Source of the DNA: Leptolyngbya sp. SIOISBB
GTDB taxonomy: Bacteria; Cyanobacteriota; Cyanobacteriia; Phormidesmidales; Phormidesmidaceae
Direction of reading: 5' to 3'
DNA: 64,000 nt
Assembly: GCA_010671905.1 (NCBI GenBank)
Contig: JAAHII010000001.1
Coordinates: 868,001-932,000 of the forward strand
This document shows positions 43,601-53,275 of the stretch, one piece after another. A program made the translations under genes and the position numbers. The notes under the pieces are model-generated. The model worked only from the letters and a program-made list of their open reading frames with translations. It ran no database searches and was not told the DNA's origin. Numbering within the stretch: position 1 is the first letter of the stretch; each line of letters starts with the position of its first letter.

Positions 43601-46098
43601 CCGCAAAGGCTTGGTTCGTGGTTTGTTCCAACTCCGCATAGTTGGCATTACTCAGTTGGGCCGACCCCAGGACTTGATAAAGGGCCAACGCCAGATCGTA
43701 TTGCCGGTGCCAGCCGTCATCGCCCAACAACTTGATGCCCCTGTGGCAATAGTCAATGGTGGCATCGTAGGCCGTGGAATTGAGGGCTTTCTGGGCCGCT
43801 GCCAGATTCAGCCGCACCAGTTGCAGCTGTTCTTCATTGTCCACCAGACAATCGCGGCTAAAGTTGAGATAACCCACCACATTAAAGAGCAGAGCATCGT
43901 CTTCCGCTTCATTCATACAGGCCAGCAACAACTGACCAATGCGATACTGGGTCGCTACTTTTTCAGCTGCCGGGATGAGGGCATAAGCAGCCTGTTGAAC
44001 CCGATCGTGTAAGAACTGATACCCTACCGTTAACTGCTCGGTGGGGGTGACGCGATCGTCCTGGTTTTGGAAAAATTTGTAAGTTTCACTCTCAGGAATC
44101 ACCAGGCCTTCTTTGAGGGCTGGCCATAGTGCTATGGCCACATCTGCTTGGGGCTGCTCACACACCACAGCCAGCATTGCCAGGTCAAAGCGATTGCCGA
44201 TGCACGCCGCCAGCCTTAAAACATTTTGGGTCGCATCGGGTAGCTTCTGCAATCGTCCCATCATGAAGGCCACCACATCATTGGTGAGCGCCAGTGATCG
44301 GACTTGGGCCAGGTCACATTGCCAGCAGCCAGCCTCTATTGAGTAAGTGATGCACCCATCTTCGTATAAGCCTTGCAAGAATTGGGTGGTAAAAAAAGGG
44401 TTGCCCTGAGTTTTTTGGAAACACTAACTGGGCCAATGCTGAAGCGGATGTTTGGGTGCACAGTAAGGTATCGGCTACCAAGCTGGTAATATCCTCTGGG
44501 TCGAGGGGCGCTAAAGTGAGGGTCGCAATATTCGCGTCTTTCTGCGACATCTCCTCAAGGGTAAGCATTAGCGGATGGGCAGGAGAGACTTCATTGTCTC
44601 GATAGGCTCCCAGCATCAGCAGATAGCCAGCGTCTGATTCACCCATCAACAGCTTGAGCAACCCTAAGGAAGCGGCATCAGCCCATTGCAGATCATCCAG
44701 AAAGATCACAAGGGGATGGCGTTTGGTGGTGAAGACTCGCACAAATTGACTAAAGAGTCGATTGAAGCGGTTTTGAGCAGCTACACCAGACAACTCAGGT
44801 AAAGGCGGTTGGGCACCAATAATCGTTGCCAGTTCGGGAATCACATCAATGATAACCTGACCGTTTTCTCCCACCGCCTCCAGAATCTTGGTTCGCCAGC
44901 GCGCGAGGTCAGCATCGGATTCGCCCAAAAGCTGCCCCATCAGACTCCGAAATGCCTGGATAAAGGCGGAGAAGGGGGTACTGCGGTTAAACTGATCAAA
45001 TTTCCCTTTGATGAAGTAGCCATTCTGGCGGGTAATCGGTTTGTGCACCTCGTTGATTACAGCGGTTTTGCCGATCCCTGAGAAGCCGGCCACTAACATC
45101 ATTTCGGTCTGGCCCTGGGCTACTTGCCCAAACACATGAAGCAACGTCTGGACTTCAGTGTCGCGGCCATAGAGCTTTTCGGGAATTAGGAAGCGATCGC
45201 TCACATCTCGCCCCCCCAAAGCAGCATCGCTAATCTGTCCCTGCTCTTGCCACTGCCTGAGGCACCATTCAAGGTCATGTTTCAGGCCCAGAGCGCTTCG
45301 GTAGCGATCTTCAGCATTCTTCGCCATCAGCTTCGCCACGATTGCGGCCACAGTAGCTGGCACTGCTGGATTCACCTGATCAGCCGTGACGGGCGTCTGG
45401 GCAATGTGACAGTGGATCAGCTCCATGGGGTCATCACTGATGAAGGGTAGTTGTCCCGTGAGCAGTTCATACAGCGTGACCCCTAGAGTATAAAAATCGG
45501 TGCGATAGTCAATCCCCCGATTCATCCGTCCGGTTTGCTCGGGGGCCAGATAGGCCAGAGTCCCTTCTAAAGTGCCAGGACTTTGGATTGTTTGGGTCTC
45601 CTTGGGCAGCAGCGAGGCGATGCTGAAATCAATGAGTTTGATTTGCTTGGTGTCGGGATGAATCAGAATATTAGCGGGTTTGATATCTTTGTGAATGATC
45701 CGGTGCTGGTGTAGCTCGTGGAGGATATCAGCCAATTGAACGGCGATGCTCAGGATGTCAGCCAGACTGAGGGGTGATTGCTGCACATATTGTCCGAGAT
45801 CAACGCCTCCAAAGTCTTCCATCAACAGAGCATAGCCATTGCCGCAGGGTGCTAGCCCTAGAGGACGCACAATGCCCGCGATCGGTAGGTGCTTCGCCAC
45901 TGTGTACTGATTGCGAAACTGCACCAGTTCAGCAAAGCTGGGGGACTCTTGAGCCAGCACCTTGAGTACTACAGGTTGCTGCGTTGCCCTGACCATCGCT
46001 CGATAAACCACTGTTCGAGTTCCCTGATAAATGATTTCAGTCAAACTGTAGCCAGGCAGTTGCAAGTTTCTAAATGGGCTGGTGGTGCTGCTAGTCAT
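40692..46098 (-). pseudogene. Trifunctional Ser/Thr kinase - AAA ATPase - sensor histidine kinase, one +1 frameshift
   Basis: Read across one frameshift, this is a protein of about 1800 residues. The N-terminal Hanks-type kinase domain (about 16-290) has the HRIIHKDIKPANILI catalytic loop and IDFSIASLL in place of DFG, which I recall as usual in this family. An AAA/NACHT-like ATPase follows with GFSGIGKT (Walker A) and IFLDDLQWAD (Walker B), then a long helical, TPR-like middle, a GAF domain (FKASQAIASNIDLDVLL...) and a histidine kinase (GVAHEINNPIGFLNGSVK, G2 GKGTGLGLAIA). The frame breaks at 44419-44421, where one extra T (minus strand) splits LVFQKTQGNPFF. Removing it restores a continuous protein. 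These giants are typical of filamentous cyanobacteria and are membrane-independent sensors. It is either real decay or a sequence error. Confidence 0.88.
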
Positions 46099-46372
46099 CG
46101 GCCAAGTAGCGTAATGTGAAATCCACTCTCAAGAGTGCCCAGATGGCGGGCGCTCGGATATGACGCTTGGCCCTGCTTGTGCTTCGCCTCACTTTTAGTT
46201 GGTGAGACGCTGTATAAATATTGACTTAGAGAGAATCCTGCCACCTGACATGATGACGTCTCAAAACCGCTGAAAAACTTATATTCCAAGATTTTGATGA
46301 GTTTAGTTCTTGTCTTGAAATGGGTGATTAGGCTGAATGATTCAGCCTTACTTACTCAAACTCTCACGATAA
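46099..46372. other. Upstream region of the trifunctional kinase gene
   Basis: No gene is supported. The region ends at the left terminal repeat of the second M1 MITE copy. Confidence 0.4.
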
Positions 46373-46538
46373 CTACGGCTTATACACATCTCTAGTAAGG
46401 CCGCAAAATGCTGCATTGGCCCCCTTTTATCCCCCCAACTTTGGGGGGAGACCGGAGTTCACAGTCCGCCAGAATTGGGGGATGTAGGGGGCTAGATCTC
46501 TGGAAACGACCCATCAGAGACTTATGTATAAGCGATAG
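46373..46538. mobile_element. MITE family M1, copy 2 (uninterrupted)
   Basis: The 166-bp element begins CTACGGCTTATACACAT and ends TGTATAAGCGATAG. It shares long blocks with copy 1 (GCATTGGCCCCC, CCCCCCAACTTTG, TAGGGGGCTAGATCTCTGG, AAACGACC). Flanking sequences on the two sides agree at 8 of 10 positions (core CACGATA), which fits a decayed target duplication. No transposase is encoded. It lies between the trifunctional kinase gene and the antiporter gene. Confidence 0.8.
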
Positions 46539-46813
46539 CCCACGATAGAGAGGTTGCCTTACCGCGAAACTTTATTGAGGGTGTGAGTTATCGGACACTT
46601 AAACTGGAAATTATTGAAACGATTCCAGGAGCAGGGCTTGAGCTGCCGCCGCGAGGATTTTCCAACCTCATACCACATCGATTTAACCGTCGCCCAGTAT
46701 CGCCATTCGGGGTCGATATATTGCATTGCTTGTTGCAACAGCTTGCCAAAACTGCAGTCGTGGCGATCGCGACTAGTGCCAAACTATCTACCCGCCTCCT
46801 AGTTGCTCCGTCT
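46539..46813. other. Intergenic region
   Basis: Between the MITE and the stop of the leftward antiporter gene I see no gene, terminator or RNA. Open frames on both strands here look like chance. Confidence 0.4.
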
Positions 46814-48244
46814 TTAAACCAGTGCCCAAGAGAACAGACCAATCAGTACCAGACTCATGATGCCGATGAGATTTTCCAGCTTTTCGACCGGCTGGGGCAG
46901 CTTCAGAGTGAATCGACCGATGAAGAGATAAATAAGCCATCCCAGGCCAATCGTCCCGATCGCTTTAGCCACACTCCCGAAGCTATAGGCGGCTAAATCA
47001 GCGACCCCACCCAAAACCAACCCCAAAATCAGCAAGGACACAGCAGGCAGCAGCCCCGAGGGCAGCGGCTTTTCCGATTGAGAAGAATGAGGCAAAAAGA
47101 GGATTCTGGCGAAGACGATCGCAGTACCGACAGCGGCCGTGTTCATCACCACGATTTGCCACGACAGCACATTTTTGAGCACCAAGGACTTGGCCCCAAA
47201 CCCAACTAGTAAGGGTAGCCCGGCTAACGATAGGCCCGCGATCGCGATGACACCCCACACTAGATGCCCCATGGGCTTTTGCCGCAGTTCATCCATGCGA
47301 CGACTGGGCAACGCACTCGACGAGAGGAAGAGCGTCGCTTTCGCCAGGCCATGACCGAGCGCGTATACCCCACCCATGGCAGGCACCGCCAATACAAAGC
47401 CCATCTGAGAAATCGTACTCAGGGCAAACACGCGTTTGATATCGCGTTCAAAGATGGCAAAAAATACGCCTAAGAGGGCGGTGCCCATGGCAAATACACG
47501 AATCACCACATTCACGCCTTCCAACAGCTCGGCGCACCGCAACAAGGGAAAAATCCCCGCTTTGATCGCCACCCCCGACAGCATCGCTGACACCGGAATT
47601 TCTGACTCAGAGTGGGTCATGGGCAACCATAACCCAGAGATAAACACCCCACCTTTGGTCAATAAGCCGATCAAAATCAGCACCACCGCATCGACAGGCG
47701 CTTGACTCAGACCACTAAACGCAAAGGAAGAGGACGCCTGATACACCAGCACGGCCCCCATGAGATAGAACAGCATGGCCGTGTTGCTGATAAATAAGTA
47801 GCGCAAGGCCACCCAAACGGCTCGCTCCGAACGCTTATAAGAAATCAGCAAAAAAACCGCAATGCTGGCACACTCTAGGGCGACATACACACTCATAAAG
47901 TCATCGCAGGCAAAGACTGAGTTGAGGCTGCCGTGCAAAATGCAGAGTTGCGTGTAGAAGTAAGCTTTGCGATCGCTGCCCCAACAGTAGAGAATGACCG
48001 CTGCGGTGACCAAGCCGTTGGTCAGGATGAAAAAACCACTCTGATCATCTAGTCGCAAGCTGACGCCAAAACGATCTAGCAGCGCCAGATTCAAAGTCGC
48101 TTGCTGCAAAATGAGCCATCCCCCAAATCCGGAGGAAACTGCAGCAACGCCTAGGGCCAAGAATCGATCCACCCTCGGCATGAGATAGAGACAAAACCCG
48201 ACAAACAGGGGCAAAATCAGCCAAATAGTGGCAACTGTGGTCAT
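46814..48244 (-). CDS. Proton-conducting antiporter subunit, MrpD/NdhD type
   Basis: From the ATG at 48244 the product has 476 residues and about 13-14 membrane helices. It belongs to the Nqo13/NuoM/MrpD family: the conserved Glu in YVALECASIAVFLLIS, the Lys in GLLTKGGVFISGLWLPMTHSESEIPVSAMLSGVAIKAGIF, and HGLAKATLFLSSS. It could be a cation/proton antiporter subunit or a distant NDH-1 subunit (NdhD5/D6-like). No other mrp or ndh gene lies nearby, so it is an orphan here. A TTG at 48262 is an alternative start with six more residues. Confidence 0.85.
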   Translation of the reverse strand: MTTVATIWLILPLFVGFCLYLMPRVDRFLALGVAAVSSGFGGWLILQQATLNLALLDRFGVSLRLDDQSGFFILTNGLVTAAVILYCWGSDRKAYFYTQLCILHGSLNSVFACDDFMSVYVALECASIAVFLLISYKRSERAVWVALRYLFISNTAMLFYLMGAVLVYQASSSFAFSGLSQAPVDAVVLILIGLLTKGGVFISGLWLPMTHSESEIPVSAMLSGVAIKAGIFPLLRCAELLEGVNVVIRVFAMGTALLGVFFAIFERDIKRVFALSTISQMGFVLAVPAMGGVYALGHGLAKATLFLSSSALPSRRMDELRQKPMGHLVWGVIAIAGLSLAGLPLLVGFGAKSLVLKNVLSWQIVVMNTAAVGTAIVFARILFLPHSSQSEKPLPSGLLPAVSLLILGLVLGGVADLAAYSFGSVAKAIGTIGLGWLIYLFIGRFTLKLPQPVEKLENLIGIMSLVLIGLFSWALV

Positions 48245-48756
48245 AGGTGAATAATGAAGCAAACGACATTGAGGTCCAGCACCCTTGCCAAAGCAGCTGC
48301 CTTTTGACCTCGACTAAAGAACCTTTAGCCATCTTTGCATAGATTAAAGCTAATGTGTTTATCTTTCTTTATTGAAATAAATAAATACACTAATCATTGA
48401 TATTGATTCCCTCTTTACGGCTGTGAGGGTCGCGGCTAAAGTTGCCTGCAAATTTCAGGCGCGTAGCGGTTTCGACATAGAGCGCTGCCAGGTGACGTCG
48501 TCGATGCTGCACTTTGGGATGAGGCGAAATGATGTCGGACTACGACCCAGCAACGATAGGGGAGTGGCCTAACAGAACTGCCTCACTGTGATCTCTCAAG
48601 ACGCTGGCAGCGCTGCCATGGTGTTTCTGCTCACTTCAGGCTAATATCTCTGCGGTAGAGCTCGCATCATTGCGACTCAATTGAGTTTCATCGTCTTCAG
48701 GAGTCATCCTGATACCAACGATGGCACGTTACCCGCTATTTAATTTATATGTCCGC
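48245..48756. other. Divergent intergenic region before the sugar locus
   Basis: Around 48300-48420 the DNA is AT-rich and probably holds the antiporter promoter. No RNA gene or repeat was recognised. The ATG at 48721 is an alternative start of the next gene. Confidence 0.45.
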
Positions 48757-49305
48757 ATGAAAGTTATTTCGACCGCTATTCCTGAGGTGCTGTTACTCGA
48801 ACCCCAGGTGCATGGCGACCATCGGGGCTTTTTTATCGAAAGCTTTAATCAACAGAAGTTTGCCGACAAAACGGGTCTAGAGCGCACATTTGTGCAAGAC
48901 AATCACTCCCGTTCTAAAGGGGGCATTCTCCGGGGACTGCACTACCAAATTCAATGTACTCAAGGCAAACTGCTGCGGGTGGTCGCGGGCGAAATCTTTG
49001 ATGTAGCGGTGGATATTCGGCGCAGTTCACCGACGTTTGGGCAGTGGGTGGGGGAAGTTTTATCCGCCGAAAATAATCGTCAGCTTTGGGTGCCCGAAGG
49101 GTTTGCCCACGGGTTTTATGTCCTGTCAGACAGTGCTGACGTGCTCTACAAAACCACGAATTACTATGCGCCTCAGCATGAACGCACGATTTTGTGGAAT
49201 GATCCTGACATGGCGATCGCTTGGCCTTTAGCCGGTCAAGAACCGGTGCTATCAGCGAAAGATCAGCAGGGCGATCGCTTCGCGGCGGCCGAGGTGTTTG
49301 CCTAA
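48757..49305 (+). CDS. rfbC: dTDP-4-dehydrorhamnose 3,5-epimerase
   Basis: From the ATG at 48757 (MKVISTAIPEVLLLEPQVHGD) the product has 182 residues, the family length; an ATG at 48721 would add twelve atypical residues. It is a cupin-fold epimerase. Signatures are GDHRGFFIESFN, QDNHSRSKGGILRGLHYQ with the catalytic His, FDVAVDIRRSSPTFG, WVPEGFAHGF, and YAPQHERTILWNDP. It converts dTDP-4-keto-6-deoxyglucose to dTDP-4-keto-rhamnose in the cytosol. The stop overlaps the next start by one base (TAATG), so rfbC and rfbD are coupled. Confidence 0.95.
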   Translation: MKVISTAIPEVLLLEPQVHGDHRGFFIESFNQQKFADKTGLERTFVQDNHSRSKGGILRGLHYQIQCTQGKLLRVVAGEIFDVAVDIRRSSPTFGQWVGEVLSAENNRQLWVPEGFAHGFYVLSDSADVLYKTTNYYAPQHERTILWNDPDMAIAWPLAGQEPVLSAKDQQGDRFAAAEVFA

Positions 49306-50195
49306 TGAAGATTTTGCTGCTCGGTAGTCAGGGCCAAGTCGGGCAAGAATTACTCACTACGCTGCCCTCCGTAGGAGAGGTGACTGCCTGGAGTCGCCAC
49401 GATTTAGATCTTTCTCAGTCAGAGCAAATTGGCCCCGCGATCTTAGCTCAGCAGCCCGATGTAATCGTCAATGCAGCAGCTTACACCGCAGTCGATAAAG
49501 CTGAGCAGGAACCTGAGTTAGCCCATCAAATCAACGGCAACGCACCGGGACAATTGGCTCAAGCCGCCCAGACTTGTGGCGCGACTTTAATCCATATCTC
49601 TACCGATTACGTCTTTGACGGCCAGCAAAATCAACCGTATCAACCTACGACCCCCACCCAACCGTTAGGGGTGTATGGGCAATCTAAACTAGCGGGTGAA
49701 TTAGCGATACAGGCGGCCTGCGATCGCCACATCATTCTCCGCACAGCCTGGGTCTACGGCGCCAAAGGGCACGGCAACTTTGTTAAAACCATGCTGCGCG
49801 TCGGTGCTGAACGCGACACCGTCAAGGTTGTTTATGACCAAGTGGGGTGCCCGACCTGGAGTCACGATATTGCTCAAGCGATCGCTCAACTCATTCCTCA
49901 CCTGGGGCCATCTACCTTCGGGACTTACCACTTCACTAACAGTGGTGCCATCAGTTGGTATGATTTCGCCATGGCGATTTTTGAAGAAGCGGCGGCCCTG
50001 GGCTGGCCCTTGCAGATTGAGACCGTGTTACCGATCACCACAGACCAATACCCGCTACCGGCTAAGCGGCCAGCCTACTCGGTACTCGGCACCGAAAAAT
50101 TGAGGACGCTCCTCCAGCAAACGCCACCCTATTGGCGGGTCAGCCTCCGAAAAATGCTCCAGGAGTTGATGGCAACAGACCGTCAAGCTAGCTAG
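49305..50195 (+). CDS. rfbD: dTDP-4-dehydrorhamnose reductase
   Basis: From ATG 49305 the product has 296 residues, the usual size. It is an extended SDR reductase that makes dTDP-L-rhamnose using NADPH. The N-terminal nucleotide-binding motif is LLGSQGQVGQEL, followed by NAAAYTAVDKAEQEP, STDYVFDGQQNQPY, the catalytic YGQSKLAGE and RTAWVYGAKGHNF-type segment. The start overlaps the rfbC stop. A longer frame reading back to 49221 overlaps rfbC and is not needed. Confidence 0.95.
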   Translation: MKILLLGSQGQVGQELLTTLPSVGEVTAWSRHDLDLSQSEQIGPAILAQQPDVIVNAAAYTAVDKAEQEPELAHQINGNAPGQLAQAAQTCGATLIHISTDYVFDGQQNQPYQPTTPTQPLGVYGQSKLAGELAIQAACDRHIILRTAWVYGAKGHGNFVKTMLRVGAERDTVKVVYDQVGCPTWSHDIAQAIAQLIPHLGPSTFGTYHFTNSGAISWYDFAMAIFEEAAALGWPLQIETVLPITTDQYPLPAKRPAYSVLGTEKLRTLLQQTPPYWRVSLRKMLQELMATDRQAS

Positions 50196-50205
50196 AGGAA
50201 ACGCC

Positions 50206-51285
50206 ATGACGATGAAAGCATTGATGCTATCGGGCGGGCGAGGAACGCGGTTGCGGCCCCTCACGTATACCGGTGCTAAACAACTGGTGCCCGTGGTCAA
50301 TAAGCCCATCCTTTGGTACGGCATTGAGCAAATTGTGGCGGCAGGCATCACGGATATTGGTATCGTTATCAGTCCGGAAACCGGCGATGCGATTCGTTCG
50401 GCGACCGGTGATGGGACGCAATTTGGGGCGCATATTACCTACATTTTGCAAGCTAGTCCCGATGGCCTGGCCCATGCGGTGAAAATCGCTCAACCCTTTC
50501 TGGGTGATGCTCCCTTTTTGATGTATCTCGGCGACAATCTGATTCGTGACGAGCTTTCCAGCTTTGTCGATGAGTTCGTGGAGCGATCGCTCGATGCCCT
50601 CATTCTGCTAAAGCAAGTTCCCAACCCCACGGCCTTTGGTGTGGCTGTCCTGAATCCCGAAGGGCAAGTTACTCGCCTGGTAGAAAAACCGAAAAATCCC
50701 CCCTCTGACTTGGCTCTCGTTGGCGTTTATCTATTTTCCCCCCAAGTCCATCGAGTCATCGCTCAGTTACGGCCTTCACCGCGCGGCGAGTTGGAAATTA
50801 CCGACGCGATTCAGGAACTCGTGAATACGGGTGGTAACGTCACGGCACAGTCCTTACAAGGATGGTGGTTAGACACCGGCAAAAAGGATGACCTGCTGGC
50901 CGCCAATCAAATCATCCTGGATGAAACCCTCAGTCATGAAATCTCGGGAACGGTTGACGATGCCACCCAAATCAGTGGGCGCGTGCGCATTGGCTCAGGC
51001 AGCACCATCATCAACTCAACGATTCGCGGTCCGGTGGTGATTGGCGACAACTGCCACATCGAAAACTGCTTTGTGGGGTCTTATAGCAGCATTGCCAACG
51101 GGGTCAAGATGGTTGATGTGGAGATGGACCACAGTGTTGTCCTCGAAGATGCGGTGATCGAAAAACTCCACCAACGCATTGTTGATAGCTTAATCGGCAG
51201 GCGGGCTCAACTACTGCATAGCCCCAAGCGCCCCAAAGCTTCACGATTTATGATTGGCGATGATTGTGTAATAGAGCTAACTTAG
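50206..51285 (+). CDS. rfbA: Glucose-1-phosphate thymidylyltransferase, long form
   Basis: The 359-residue product is a nucleotidyltransferase: LSGGRGTRLRPLTYTGAKQLVPV is the nucleotide- and metal-binding signature, with YLGDNLIRDEL and LVEKPKNPPSDLALVGVYLF. Unlike the short RmlA (about 290 residues), it has a C-terminal left-handed beta-helix (about 245-345: ISGRVRIGSGSTIINSTIRGPVVIGDNCHIEN), as in StrD/GraD-type enzymes. It activates glucose-1-phosphate with dTTP. It follows rfbD by 10 bp, so rfbC-rfbD-rfbA form one operon. The rfbB dehydratase that links rfbA to rfbC is not in the window. Confidence 0.92.
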   Translation: MTMKALMLSGGRGTRLRPLTYTGAKQLVPVVNKPILWYGIEQIVAAGITDIGIVISPETGDAIRSATGDGTQFGAHITYILQASPDGLAHAVKIAQPFLGDAPFLMYLGDNLIRDELSSFVDEFVERSLDALILLKQVPNPTAFGVAVLNPEGQVTRLVEKPKNPPSDLALVGVYLFSPQVHRVIAQLRPSPRGELEITDAIQELVNTGGNVTAQSLQGWWLDTGKKDDLLAANQIILDETLSHEISGTVDDATQISGRVRIGSGSTIINSTIRGPVVIGDNCHIENCFVGSYSSIANGVKMVDVEMDHSVVLEDAVIEKLHQRIVDSLIGRRAQLLHSPKRPKASRFMIGDDCVIELT

Positions 51286-51316
51286 GCGGTTAGTCCTTTT
51301 GGTTTTGCTATCTTCA

Positions 51317-53089
51317 ATGGCTCCATCCCCCTTCAAAAAACACTATATCCTGCCTCTTATTTGTGGATTTCTCGCATTGATTCCACCCCTTATATATGTA
51401 TTTTGTGTTCAAATAAATGCGGTAAACTTTCCCTTTTTAGATGAGTGGACATTAGTCGATTTTTATCTCAAATTGACATCTGGCTCAGTTTCTCTTGAAG
51501 ACATTCTGGCTTTTCATAACGAACATCGGATTGTTTCACTCTGGTTGATTTTTCTGATGGTTAGCACGATTTCAACAGGGTGGTACTCCAAGACCCTGAT
51601 GTTAATTAGCTGTGCAATTGCCATTGCCAGTTTTATGCTGTTAATCCTGTTGTCCTGGCAGCAGTTGCAGTCTTTGAGATCAGAGTCTACTGCTTTTGCA
51701 AAACAGCTCAATTTGTTTAGCTTAAGTATATTGGCGACCAGCTGCCTACTCTTTTGTCCCTCACAGTATGAAAACTGGCTCTGGGGCTTTCAAGTCCCTT
51801 GGTTTCTAATCAATTTCACATTGATTGGGGCAGTCGTTTCCCTATACTTTTTTGCCAGAAATCAACGCATTTATTGCTTTCTGGCGGCTATGATTCTATG
51901 TTTTCTAGCTAGTTTCTCATTGGCTCAAGGTTTATTCCTTTGGGTAGTATGTTTACCCATGCTGTTCCCTAAAGAGCAGACAAAAAAGAACAAGATTGTA
52001 TTTCCTATCGTCTGGATTGGCACAGCTGCCGTAACTTTTCTCCTATACTTTAATTTCTATGCCCGCCTCAATGATTCTCAGGGGCTTGATCGCTTTACAG
52101 GCAAGCCGTCTGCATCATTAGATTTTTTCTTTAATATCATTGGCAATGCCTTTGGTCGAGGTGGTTTGTCCAGCTTTGTCTTAGGGCTAATTATTGCGTT
52201 TTCTTTTTTAGGTTTGGTGGGTATTTGCTACAAGCAGTCAGCAAAAGTTTGGCATGAGGCGCTCCCTTGGGTTTCGATCGGTCTTTTTCCAATCATGTTT
52301 GCTGCGATTACAACACTGGGTCGCATGGGTTTCGGCTCAAGTGCTGCCGTGGCGTCTCGGTACAGTACCGTAACGCTACTACTCCCGATTTGTATCGTGC
52401 AACTACTGCGAATTTTACTTTCTCAAAATCAGAAACCGCTTCAAGCCACGAAGCGTCTGATGGTCGCCTGCGTTTTGTCAGGGTTTATTCTCTCTAGTTT
52501 GATGAGTGGCTATGAGACTGGATTGTTAGAGGCAAGACAAATTCTGCATGTGAGGAGTCAAGGTCAAGCTTGTTTAGCACTCTATCGATATATCGAATCC
52601 GAAGTTGCTCACCAATGTGTGATTGACAACAATTTTCCAGTGCCTAGTTTCCCTTTAGAGGTCATGCAAAACTTACATGATCAAGACCTATTCATGTTGT
52701 CGCCTGCGTCGCTGACAGTCGTTGATCAACCAATAACCGGTGAGCTAGAGGCAATTCGTGTTGATCGTGATGATGCGCAGATGGCAATCATCATTGAAGG
52801 CTGGGTTTTCGCTGATGAAAACTCTGGAATTGTCCTGCTCAGCGCAGATAATGGTGAATCATTTTTCTCGCTGGCTAATATCAGAGTGCGGCGTGGAGAT
52901 ATTGCGAAAGCTCACTCTAGTCGATATCTAAATACAGGCTGGCAAGCCACAGTACTGATGAGTGAAATACCTAACAATGCGGAAACGATCACAGCTTATT
53001 TTTACGATTTAGAACAATATGGGGTGTCTAAATTTGGACAGGCTGAATTGCCACAAATTGACCCGAAAGAAGTAAGCATCTCCACTTAA
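51317..53089 (+). CDS. Polytopic membrane protein of the polysaccharide locus
   Basis: From the ATG at 51317 the product has 590 residues; an in-frame TTG at 51299 is less likely. About ten membrane helices span residues 10-410, followed by a soluble C-terminal region with beta-strand character (about 410-590). An N-terminal loop carries NFPFLDEWTLVDFYLKL, and an Asp/Glu near the first external loop is the pattern of GT-C-type glycosyltransferases. I cannot name a family. The gene is much AT-richer than its neighbours with almost no HIP1, suggesting transfer. It could be a glycosyltransferase or a modifying enzyme of a surface glycan. Confidence 0.65.
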   Translation: MAPSPFKKHYILPLICGFLALIPPLIYVFCVQINAVNFPFLDEWTLVDFYLKLTSGSVSLEDILAFHNEHRIVSLWLIFLMVSTISTGWYSKTLMLISCAIAIASFMLLILLSWQQLQSLRSESTAFAKQLNLFSLSILATSCLLFCPSQYENWLWGFQVPWFLINFTLIGAVVSLYFFARNQRIYCFLAAMILCFLASFSLAQGLFLWVVCLPMLFPKEQTKKNKIVFPIVWIGTAAVTFLLYFNFYARLNDSQGLDRFTGKPSASLDFFFNIIGNAFGRGGLSSFVLGLIIAFSFLGLVGICYKQSAKVWHEALPWVSIGLFPIMFAAITTLGRMGFGSSAAVASRYSTVTLLLPICIVQLLRILLSQNQKPLQATKRLMVACVLSGFILSSLMSGYETGLLEARQILHVRSQGQACLALYRYIESEVAHQCVIDNNFPVPSFPLEVMQNLHDQDLFMLSPASLTVVDQPITGELEAIRVDRDDAQMAIIIEGWVFADENSGIVLLSADNGESFFSLANIRVRRGDIAKAHSSRYLNTGWQATVLMSEIPNNAETITAYFYDLEQYGVSKFGQAELPQIDPKEVSIST

Positions 53090-53109
53090 GTAAAGTCCTC
53101 ACAGCTAGG

Positions 53110-53235
53110 GCGCGTCATCCATGAAGCCCGGAAACCTTGAGGCATAAGTATGACCGCGCCCGTATCTCGTGAAAGGCTAGGGGCGGTTACTCTTTCACCG
53201 CCAGAATGTGACCGCTCAATGATGACCGCCCCTAG
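53110..53235 (+). repeat. Dispersed repeat family R1, copy C
   Basis: This copy shares GCGCGTCATCCATGAA, CCCGGAAACCTTGAGG, ATGACCGCGCCCG, ATCTCG, GGCTAGGGGCGGTT, TGACCGCT and a closing GCCCCTAG with copies A and B. It lies between the 3' ends of two convergent genes. Confidence 0.75.
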
Positions 53236-53275
53236 ATTAGCCATCGATCGCAAAACCAATACCGCCCCAATGAAA

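Noticed and set aside
46583-46996. 137-codon plus-strand frame over the 3' end of the antiporter gene
   Set aside because: It is the antisense shadow of a clear membrane-protein gene and lacks its own features.
48421-48480. tmRNA-like GGTTTCGACAT segment
   Set aside because: The rest of a tmRNA (acceptor stem, tag frame ending, T-arm) is absent nearby.
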